This document shows positions 1 through 5,900 of a stretch of 6,307 nucleotides of DNA, one piece after another (positions within the stretch are counted from its first letter, which is position 1; the number at the start of each line of letters is the position of its first letter). Below the pieces are notes generated by a model. That model searched no databases, was not told the DNA's origin, and saw only the letters and a list, made by a program, of their open reading frames with translations. Origin of the DNA: Kiritimatiellia bacterium (lineage in GTDB: Bacteria > Verrucomicrobiota > Kiritimatiellia > RFP12 > UBA1067); contig JAFXEA010000437.1 in assembly GCA_017521065.1 (NCBI GenBank), forward strand, positions 1 to 6,307, given 5' to 3'. Both the position numbers and the translations under genes were made by a program.

Positions 1-43
1 AGCTCGCCGCTCTCCCCGTGCTCTAATCAAGAGTCGCGATAAA

Positions 44-83
44 GCAAAAAGAAGCCCCGGCATGGTCCGGGGTTTCTTTTTGC
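44..83 (+). terminator. Strong intrinsic terminator of the upstream unit, possibly bidirectional
   Basis: Positions 44-60 pair with 67-83 to form a 17-bp stem containing a single G-U wobble, closed by a 6-base loop (61-66). The core is GC-rich (CCCCGG/CCGGGG) and is flanked by an A-rich left arm and a T-rich right arm. The hairpin would therefore end transcription on the + strand, and because an A-tract mirrors the T-tract it could also work on the - strand. It isolates the operon from whatever lies to the left. In the 43 bases before it, reading frames end at 24-26 and 40-42, so one of them may be the tail of an upstream gene. Which one cannot be told. Confidence 0.85.
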
Positions 84-163
84 ATATACGCAAGGAAGAC
101 TCATTAGCGTGAGGCTTTTTAATTTTCTGCTTTTCTAGCAAGAGATTCCTCACAAGATTTATA

Positions 164-192
164 TTGAAAAAAAAACACACATTTGGTATCTT
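164..192 (+). promoter_or_regulatory. Candidate sigma-70-type promoter of the operon
   Basis: TTGAAA at 164-169 (five of six matches to TTGACA) is followed after 17 bases by TATCTT at 187-192 (four of six matches to TATAAT). The elements lie in an AT-rich, gene-free stretch between the upstream terminator and the first gene, which is where a promoter is expected. Transcription from it would give a leader of roughly 35-40 nt before the ATG at 236. An alternative -10 (TATATT, 160-165) has no convincing -35 partner. This is pattern matching only, and promoter consensus in this lineage is uncertain. Confidence 0.35.
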
Positions 193-225
193 ACTAAACA
201 TTTCTGGTGTAATTTTATCTTTAAC

Positions 226-229
226 GGAG
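226..229 (+). promoter_or_regulatory. Ribosome binding site that fixes the first gene's start
   Basis: GGAG lies six bases before the ATG at 236. The same frame is open upstream to a TTG at 164. That longer version has no Shine-Dalgarno sequence, would bury the signal peptide behind 24 extra residues, and overlaps the candidate promoter. The site therefore favours the ATG at 236. Confidence 0.7.
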
Positions 230-235
230 CATCAT

Positions 236-526
236 ATGGCTATTGTGTTACGGATGTTGACGCTTCTGGCGACAGTGACTGTCGCAGTTGCCGCAGATCT
301 CGAATGGAAGTACGAGGGTTCGAACCCTGAGCCTGTTTGTGCGACTGCCATATCGGATACGTCGCTGGCGATGAAGTCCGAAGAATGTATGTCGTCCGTG
401 TCGGATGCCTACGGGACTTCGGAGTCGTTGTTCTTCTATTCGTTTGCAAATTCTTCCGGTATATGCGCGCTTAATGCGATATTCAACAGTTCCAAGCCGA
501 TAGGCATGATGGTCATATTCAGATAG
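236..526 (+). CDS. Small exported protein of unknown function (96 aa), first gene of the operon
   Basis: I do not recognise this protein. The N-terminus (residues 1-19) is a clear Sec signal peptide: a hydrophobic stretch rich in Leu, Val, Ala and Thr ending in AVA, with likely cleavage before ADLEW. The mature part is about 77 residues with three cysteines (in PVCATA, EECMSS and GICALN), many Ser residues and a hydrophobic C-terminus ending GMMVIFR. No known domain is visible and there is no lipobox. The ATG at 236 is chosen because GGAG lies six bases upstream; the in-frame TTG at 164 is poorly supported. The stop is 13 bases before the first SUMF1 paralogue, so the two are probably cotranscribed. 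It could be a partner of the SUMF1-fold proteins or a degraded remnant of a longer gene. The intact signal peptide, RBS and spacing favour a real gene. Confidence 0.65.
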   Translation: MAIVLRMLTLLATVTVAVAADLEWKYEGSNPEPVCATAISDTSLAMKSEECMSSVSDAYGTSESLFFYSFANSSGICALNAIFNSSKPIGMMVIFR

Positions 527-539
527 GAGTAATGGGAAT

Positions 540-1871
540 ATGAAAATGCTTCTATTCATGTTTGCGTCTCTTGGATTGGCATCCGTCCTTCAGGCGGAGA
601 TGCCTGTGATGCCGAGGATTGATCCTGATAGCGTTCGCTTGGTGCAAGATGCACAATCGCGCCTTGTGACCGTGAACTACGCGCTTGAAGATGCGCCTGG
701 TATCGTAACAGTCGATTTCACGACCAATGGCGTCTCAATCGGACAAGGCAACCTTCGCAGCGTTGAAGGCCAACTTAACAGACTTGTTCAGCCAGGCAAC
801 TACACTCTCACATGGAAACCGTACGAATCGTGGCCGGATCACCTGATTCCCACCGGTGGCATCAAGGTTGTGGTGACCGCATGGTCTACCAATTCGCCGC
901 CCGATTACATGGTGATTGACTTGACCGACAACTCAGCTGACGACAGATTCCGTTACTATACTTGCGAAGAGTCTCTTCCGTTCTCTGGCGGCATCACAAA
1001 CGACCTCTGCAAAACCGACTATCTCGTGATGCGCAGGATTCATGCCGCAGGAAAGACGTTCCGGATGGGTATCACCGCAGCCGAAAAGAACGGTGCCACC
1101 ATCAATAACTCCGCGCCTCACTATGTGCAGTTGACGAACGACTACTACATCGGTGTATATGAATTCACGCAGAAACAGTGGAACCATCTCGGAACTAAAA
1201 TACCAATGCCTAAATACTTCACGGTCGACTGGGAGATGCGCCCGGTAACGCATGTCGGAGGGGTGTGGTTGCGCGGATATTGCGATAAAGCCGCAGATAA
1301 AGCATGGCCTCGCAATGGACATGCGGTTAACCAAACATACGGCAACGCCGAGACTGCGTTTTACCTTCTTCGCAAGAAGCTTGGAGGAATACCTCTAGAT
1401 CTACCGACGGAAGCACAGTGGGAGTTTGCCGCTCGTGCAGGGCAAAGCGGCATCATGCCGGATGGATCCTGCCGCTTCGACGCAACGGCGATGGGTCCGT
1501 ACGGTCGTTTTCCGAATTCTCCCGATCTGCCGGAAGGCGTGACGGTTACGACTACGACGCCTGCATCGGATGGAGGCACCGCAATCGTTGGCAGTTATCC
1601 GCCGAATGCATGGGGTCTCTATGATGTTTTAGGCAACGTAGCAGAGCTGTGTCTCGATAGATGGGGTAAGACATATGACGCAACCATGACACACATCAAT
1701 CCGGTCGGCGCTGAGTGTACCACTGGCAACGATGATAAAAACCGTGTCATACGAGGTGGATACCATGGAAAGGTGTGGTCCGTAGCAACACGAAATTATG
1801 GCAATGTCAATTATACTGATTCCAACGTGGCAGTGTATACTGGTTTCCGTCTCTGCCTGACATTGCCGTGA
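540..1871 (+). CDS. Exported SUMF1/FGE-fold protein, paralogue 1 (443 aa)
   Basis: This is a formylglycine-generating-enzyme-family (SUMF1, C-type-lectin-like fold) protein with an added N-terminal module. Residues 1-19 form a Sec signal peptide (cleavage after LQA). Residues ~30-128 look like a beta-sandwich with the blocks VTVDFTTNGVSIG (56-68), LVQPG (82-86) and VTAWSTNSPPDYM (112-124). The SUMF1 domain runs from ~160 to 443: FRMG (174-177), DYYIGVYEFTQ (201-211), LPTEAQWEFAARAG (288-301), GSYPPNAWGLYDVLGNV (351-367), RGG (405-407) and GFR (435-437). True FGE has two catalytic cysteines shortly after RGG. Here that segment begins YHGKVW and has none, so sulfatase activation is unlikely. 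C142 and C157 may form a disulfide, as may C371 and C439. The start follows GGAG at 526-529, and the alternative ATG at 532 hits a stop within four codons. The true role is unknown; ligand binding or a surface scaffold is my inference. Confidence 0.93.
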   Translation: MKMLLFMFASLGLASVLQAEMPVMPRIDPDSVRLVQDAQSRLVTVNYALEDAPGIVTVDFTTNGVSIGQGNLRSVEGQLNRLVQPGNYTLTWKPYESWPDHLIPTGGIKVVVTAWSTNSPPDYMVIDLTDNSADDRFRYYTCEESLPFSGGITNDLCKTDYLVMRRIHAAGKTFRMGITAAEKNGATINNSAPHYVQLTNDYYIGVYEFTQKQWNHLGTKIPMPKYFTVDWEMRPVTHVGGVWLRGYCDKAADKAWPRNGHAVNQTYGNAETAFYLLRKKLGGIPLDLPTEAQWEFAARAGQSGIMPDGSCRFDATAMGPYGRFPNSPDLPEGVTVTTTTPASDGGTAIVGSYPPNAWGLYDVLGNVAELCLDRWGKTYDATMTHINPVGAECTTGNDDKNRVIRGGYHGKVWSVATRNYGNVNYTDSNVAVYTGFRLCLTLP

Positions 1872-1887
1872 AGAAAGGAGTAGTGCC

Positions 1888-3240
1888 ATGAAAAGTATAT
1901 TTATCCGTTCGCTGTTCTTCTTTCCGTTGATGCTTTCGGTTGTTGCCGAGGAATCAGCACTATCCGCAAGCGTATCAAATGTTGCACTGGAGCAGGACGC
2001 TGTTACCGGCAATGTCAAAGTATCCTACACGCTTGAGAACGCACCGTGTGTCGTAACCGTTGACTTCACTACCAATGGCGTTTCCATCGGCGCGGTAAAT
2101 TTCCGGAACCTGGTAGGAGAGGTCAACAAGTTGGTTCAGCCTGGGAATCACGAGATTATATGGTGCCCTGGTACCGACTGGAAAGGCTCTCCATCTGAGT
2201 CGCTTAAGGTTGCCGTGACTGCGTGGTCTACCAATTCGCCGCCCGACTACATGCTTGTAAGCCTTACAGGAAATCCGGGTTCCGATCCGTTTTCCGCTGG
2301 TGTGCGGTATTATGTATCGGAGGAAGCTCTTCCGTTCGAAGGTGGCATCGCAGATGAAATGCTGAAGACCGACTGGCTGGTAATGAAGAAGGTAAAGGCA
2401 AAAGGCATTACGTTCCGAATGGGAATTACTGCTGCCGAGAACGGAGGAAGTGCCAATACTTCCGCGCCCACCTATTACGCTAAGCTCACTAACGACTACT
2501 ATCTTGGCGTGTACGAATTTACACAGCACCAATGGGAAAACCTCCAGCCAGGATGGTCGCGCCCGAGCTATTTCACAAACGACTGGAGATGCCGTCCGGT
2601 CGAAGGCACAGGTGGAACATACATACGTGGATATAGCGATAATAAGTCTCACAGGGTGTGGCCAAATGACGGTCACTCAATCAACTGGAAAGGACCGGAT
2701 AGTGGAATTACCGGTCTTTACCAGCTTCAAAGAATAAGCGGATTGCTATTGGATCTTCCTACCGAAGCGCAATGGGAGTTTGCTGCACGTGCAGGATGCT
2801 CTTCTCCAATGCCGGATGGTTCGGCAGTCTATTCCCCGACAGCGATTGCGAACTATGGACGTTTCCCTGGTTCTCCGGATTTGCCCGAGGGAATTACCGT
2901 CGACCGCGACACCCCTCCGACTAAAGGCGGTACGGCAATCGTCGGCAGCTATCCTCCAAATGCATGGGGATTCTACGATATGTTTGGAAATGTCAGGGAG
3001 CTTTGCCTTGATGCATCAGGCATGACATACGCCCAGGATGTTGTACACATCGATCCTGTTGGCCCTTCTGGAACAGCCGCAATCACGAAGAACCATATCG
3101 TTCGAGGTGGATGCTGGAAGGCGGCAGGTTCTGTGGCTGAGCGCAAATCCTTCAATATAAACTATTGTGGCATAGGCTCATCCGCATTAAAGAATGGATC
3201 TGATTGCATCGGATTCCGCGTTTGCCTGACGTTACCGTAA
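1888..3240 (+). CDS. Exported SUMF1/FGE-fold protein, paralogue 2 (450 aa)
   Basis: This is the second of three tandem paralogues with the same layout. It has a Sec signal peptide (1-20, cleavage after VVA), a beta-sandwich-like module (~28-125, with VTVDFTTNGVSIG at 56-68 and VTAWSTNSPPDYM at 110-122) and a SUMF1 domain: FRMG (176-179), DYYLGVYEFTQ (203-213), LPTEAQWEFAARAG (290-303), GSYPPNAWGFYDMFGNV (353-369), RGG (406-408), GFR (442-444). Its cysteines differ from its sisters. The C142/C157 pair of paralogue 1 becomes S144/L159, while C54 and C93 appear in the N-terminal module and C409, C427 and C440 in the C-terminal variable region. C409 directly follows RGG, which is not the spacing of the FGE catalytic pair, so I do not call it an active FGE. 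AAAGGAG at 1874-1880 lies seven bases before the ATG, and the gap to the previous stop is 16 nt, indicating an operon. Confidence 0.93.
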   Translation: MKSIFIRSLFFFPLMLSVVAEESALSASVSNVALEQDAVTGNVKVSYTLENAPCVVTVDFTTNGVSIGAVNFRNLVGEVNKLVQPGNHEIIWCPGTDWKGSPSESLKVAVTAWSTNSPPDYMLVSLTGNPGSDPFSAGVRYYVSEEALPFEGGIADEMLKTDWLVMKKVKAKGITFRMGITAAENGGSANTSAPTYYAKLTNDYYLGVYEFTQHQWENLQPGWSRPSYFTNDWRCRPVEGTGGTYIRGYSDNKSHRVWPNDGHSINWKGPDSGITGLYQLQRISGLLLDLPTEAQWEFAARAGCSSPMPDGSAVYSPTAIANYGRFPGSPDLPEGITVDRDTPPTKGGTAIVGSYPPNAWGFYDMFGNVRELCLDASGMTYAQDVVHIDPVGPSGTAAITKNHIVRGGCWKAAGSVAERKSFNINYCGIGSSALKNGSDCIGFRVCLTLP

Positions 3241-3261
3241 AGTCGGAAGGAGATTTACGAA

Positions 3262-4647
3262 ATGAATACGAAACAATATTTCAAAGTTCTGTTTGGTAGC
3301 CTTTCACTTTTTGCGTCAGGATTTGTGTTCGCGTCGTCACCGTCGATAGTTGACGAGAGCGTTTCAATGACTCAAGACCCAGTTTCCCAGCAGGTTACCG
3401 TTTCCTATGAACTTGAGAACGATCCTGGCATCATTACAGTTGACTTTCTCACGAATGGCGTCTCAATAGGCGCCAAGAATATCGGTTCGCTCGCAGGTGA
3501 CGTAAATAAGCTTGTTCAGCCCGGAGTGAAAACCATCTATTGGCATCCCTCCAAATCCTGGCCTGGGAACATTGCCATAACGGAAGGGGTTCAGGCGAAA
3601 GTAACCGCATGGCCTACCAATTCTCCGCCGGATTACATGGTAATCGATATGACACTCGGACCTTCCGATACGACTATTCCAGCGTCCGAACGTATCCGCT
3701 ATTATACATGTGCGGAGGCTATCGATATTCCTGGAGGAATTGAGGGTGATCTCTGCAAGACGGACTATCTTGTTCTGCGAAAGATACATGCGGCAGGCAG
3801 GACATTCAGCATGGGAGCAGCAAAAAATTTCGCTGACGGATATGAGTGGGAGGGCACCAAAGTTCAGTCATCTTCCATAACTCCGCATATCGTACAGTTT
3901 ACGAACGACTACTACATCGGCGTATATGAATTTACTCAGCAACAATGGAGACATCTTGCAACGACCAACTGGTTCTACTTCAAGAGTGAAGGGGGAATGC
4001 GCCCAGTTGAAGGCGTTGGAGGTGTGAGGATTCGTGGATACATGAACGATAAGAACGATTCCTCACAGAAAATTTGGCCACGCGATGGACGAGCTGTAAC
4101 GGAGAAGTACGCCAAAAAATACACTGCCATTACTCAGCTTCGTAAAATTGCCGGTGGTTTGCTGTTGGATCTGCCTACAGAAGCGCAGTGGGAATTCGCC
4201 GCCCGTGCGGGTCGTTGCGGCGCAATGCCAAATGGTTCTCCTATCTTTGCTGAAACTGAGATTGGACGCTTCGGACGCTTTCCTTCATCACAGAATTTGC
4301 CCGAAGGCATAACCGTCGACTCCGATACATTGCCTTCCGAAGGTGGAACTGCCATTGTCGGCAGCTATCCTCCAAATGCATGGGGACTTTACGACATGCT
4401 GGGCAACGTGATGGAATTGTGTCTCGACGCCTGGAAGCCATCAGGATTCTACGATATGGACGTGGTTTACATCGATCCTGTCGGACCATTTGAAACAGCA
4501 ACAGATCTGCGTTTCCGCGTTGTCAAGGGCGGCCATTGGAACAGCGCATGGCCGTTAACCGGACGGTCCTTTGTGAACATAAATCACATCAATGGCGATG
4601 AGCACACTAAATACATGGGATTCCGTGTGTGCCTGACGCTTCCGTAA
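3262..4647 (+). CDS. Exported SUMF1/FGE-fold protein, paralogue 3 (461 aa)
   Basis: This is the third and longest paralogue. Its signal peptide spans ~1-25 (cleavage after VFA). The beta-sandwich-like module has ITVDFLTNGVSIG (58-70), LVQPG (84-88) and VTAWPTNSPPDYM (114-126). The SUMF1 domain follows: FSMG (182-185), DYYIGVYEFTQ (216-226), LPTEAQWEFAARAG (304-317), GSYPPNAWGLYDMLGNV (367-383), KGG (422-424, where the others have RGG) and GFR (453-455). Extra length comes mainly from an insertion at ~186-207, just after FSMG, and from the segment around 260-270. The FGE catalytic cysteines are absent; KGG is followed by HWNSAW. C150/C165 match the pair in paralogue 1, and C387/C457 match the pair shared by all three. 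AAGGAG at 3247-3252 lies nine bases before the ATG, 21 nt after the preceding stop. No terminator follows, so transcription probably continues into the hydrolase gene. Confidence 0.93.
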   Translation: MNTKQYFKVLFGSLSLFASGFVFASSPSIVDESVSMTQDPVSQQVTVSYELENDPGIITVDFLTNGVSIGAKNIGSLAGDVNKLVQPGVKTIYWHPSKSWPGNIAITEGVQAKVTAWPTNSPPDYMVIDMTLGPSDTTIPASERIRYYTCAEAIDIPGGIEGDLCKTDYLVLRKIHAAGRTFSMGAAKNFADGYEWEGTKVQSSSITPHIVQFTNDYYIGVYEFTQQQWRHLATTNWFYFKSEGGMRPVEGVGGVRIRGYMNDKNDSSQKIWPRDGRAVTEKYAKKYTAITQLRKIAGGLLLDLPTEAQWEFAARAGRCGAMPNGSPIFAETEIGRFGRFPSSQNLPEGITVDSDTLPSEGGTAIVGSYPPNAWGLYDMLGNVMELCLDAWKPSGFYDMDVVYIDPVGPFETATDLRFRVVKGGHWNSAWPLTGRSFVNINHINGDEHTKYMGFRVCLTLP

Positions 4648-4679
4648 CCTCGATACTGCAATCTATAAAGAAGCAAGAA

Positions 4680-5900
4680 ATGAACAGAAAAGAGTTTTTG
4701 AGACTGTCCGCATGTGCGGCTGCTGCAACCGCCTGGAAATGGGACGGGATTGCAGCTACGGCGGGGGATGAGATCGTGAAGCATGATGCGGCACCGCGCA
4801 ACCGTCGCCCTTACACAGGTGTCGACTGGGCGAACGCTTTCCAGATCCGCACCACCACCCATGGACATTGCGACAACCAGAAGATGCTTGACGCATATCT
4901 GAAACGAGGCTTCGAGCTCCTTACGATCTCGAACTACTATCCGAGTGCGCCGCGATTCCCTCTGAAGGATGTTCATGAGTTTGATTTCCGGATGAAGCAC
5001 GACTTCCCCGTGATGGTAAAAGGCAAGCGTACCAATGGACCTTTCGACTGGAACGCCATAGTGTCCGAATGGAAAGATGAACTCCCAGAAGAGCAGAAGA
5101 AGCAGCTTCCGTTCACACGCGGAAAGAAACTGTTCAAGCCGCTTCCACCGGGTATCCTTGAAGCGCCCAATGCCGAACACCACAGTTTCTACGATGATGA
5201 CAGAAAGAAATCCATGAGGGGGCTGCATATCTGCAGTCCTGGATCGGCGTTTGAATCAGGTACATTCGACAAGCGCAACCGATTCAAGACCCATTCCAAG
5301 GGTTGGTGCTTTGGCTCAGGCGAACCCTGGCGCATTGCGGTTGACCGTATGATTGCGGGACTCGTCGATCCGCTCGGAGGCGGCGTGACTATCAACCATC
5401 CGACCTGGTCGAAAATGGATTATGATTTTCCAGCCAAGATGCTCGACCATGATTCGCGCGTTCTTGGCATGGAGGTGATCAACGGTAAGTATTTCTCAGA
5501 GGACTACTGGGACTACACGTTGAAGACTGGACGCCAATGCTATGGTTTCTTCGTGCCCGACTGGTCGCTTTGGTATGGATGCAATGTGCTTCTCGTCAAG
5601 GAACGCACGGTCGAAGCCTGTCTTAGAGCATACCGTCAGGGCAACTTCTATGGTGCGCTTCATGGTGGTGGTGTGAAATTCACGAACATCTCCTTCGATG
5701 GACGCACGATTGAGGCGACGACCGACAAACCTGTAAAGTTTGAGCTCATCTCCGCACAGGGGAAGGTTGTCGAAAAGACGGACACTGGCCTTTCGTTCAA
5801 GGTTCCTGCGTCCGCGAAAAAACACGTCTATTTCCGCATCAAGGCACTCGCCACGGACAATTCGGGCGAAATCCTCTACAGCCAGCCATTCATGATATGA
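4680..5900 (+). CDS. Exported PHP-superfamily (CehA/McbA-like) metallohydrolase, atypical metal motifs (406 aa)
   Basis: This is probably a metal-dependent phosphoesterase-type hydrolase of the PHP superfamily, with a C-terminal beta-rich tail. The N-terminus NRKEFLRLSACAAAATA resembles a Tat signal with an RK pair in place of RR. PHP-like landmarks in order are HGH (61-63), LLTISNYY (80-87, where PHP proteins usually have TDH), AEHHSF (165-170), GLHICSPGS (181-189), INHPTW (238-243), GMEVING (263-269, matching the usual EvyN block) and FVPDWS (291-296, where GSDAH is usual). The tail (~333-406), with VYFRIKA and YSQPF, resembles the end of CehA/McbA-type proteins. The substrate is unknown. 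The frame is open from a GTG at 4629 inside the previous gene, but the Tat signal begins at the ATG at 4680 with a weak AAGAAG before it, so I choose 4680. It lies 32 nt after paralogue 3. The altered ligands leave activity uncertain. Confidence 0.82.
   Translation: MNRKEFLRLSACAAAATAWKWDGIAATAGDEIVKHDAAPRNRRPYTGVDWANAFQIRTTTHGHCDNQKMLDAYLKRGFELLTISNYYPSAPRFPLKDVHEFDFRMKHDFPVMVKGKRTNGPFDWNAIVSEWKDELPEEQKKQLPFTRGKKLFKPLPPGILEAPNAEHHSFYDDDRKKSMRGLHICSPGSAFESGTFDKRNRFKTHSKGWCFGSGEPWRIAVDRMIAGLVDPLGGGVTINHPTWSKMDYDFPAKMLDHDSRVLGMEVINGKYFSEDYWDYTLKTGRQCYGFFVPDWSLWYGCNVLLVKERTVEACLRAYRQGNFYGALHGGGVKFTNISFDGRTIEATTDKPVKFELISAQGKVVEKTDTGLSFKVPASAKKHVYFRIKALATDNSGEILYSQPFMI

Larger units (their letters stand above)
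540..4647 (+). repeat. Tandem triplication of a SUMF1-fold gene
   Basis: Three head-to-tail gene copies of 1332, 1353 and 1386 bp encode proteins aligned end to end. Identity is mosaic at the DNA level. A 23-nt block is identical between 882-904 and 2224-2246 (copies 1 and 2, the TNSPPDY region), and a 30-nt block between 2941-2970 and 4357-4386 (copies 2 and 3, the GSYPPNAWG region). Elsewhere many third-position and amino-acid differences have built up. The duplications are therefore not recent, although short identical blocks would allow local gene conversion. No flanking direct repeats or mobile-element ends are seen. Confidence 0.85.

Noticed and set aside
1..43. Upstream gene fragment at the left edge
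   Set aside because: Stops occur at 24-26 and 40-42 in two frames, but the stretch is too short to decide which, if either, is coding.
100..120. Second small hairpin (CTCA/TGAG) followed by a T-run
   Set aside because: The stem is only four base pairs, too weak for a terminator, and the strong terminator at 44-83 already explains the boundary. A long-range GTGAGG (109-114)/CCTCAC (148-153) pairing is also short and has a 33-base loop.
164..235. 24-residue N-terminal extension of the first gene from a TTG
   Set aside because: It has no Shine-Dalgarno site, the sequence is AT-rich like a leader, and the extension precedes a complete signal peptide that starts at 236 with GGAG correctly placed.
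1975..2676. Long antisense open frame of 233 codons on the - strand
   Set aside because: It lies wholly within the well-supported paralogue 2 (extending slightly around it) and has no RBS, no recognisable motif and no neighbours in its orientation. It reflects the codon pattern of the + strand gene.
3103..3222. Copy 2 cysteines (C409, C427, C440) as a formylglycine-generating active site
   Set aside because: In canonical FGE the pair lies about four and nine residues after RGG. Here the first cysteine directly follows RGG and the next is 18 residues further, so the geometry does not match.
4629..4679. 17-residue N-terminal extension of the PHP-like gene from a GTG overlapping paralogue 3
   Set aside because: The Tat-like signal begins immediately at the ATG at 4680; an extension would place it internally.
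4584..5228. Antisense open frame of 214 codons on the - strand
   Set aside because: It crosses the end of paralogue 3, the intergenic gap and the start of the hydrolase, both clearly coding on the + strand. The translation shows no domain or signal.
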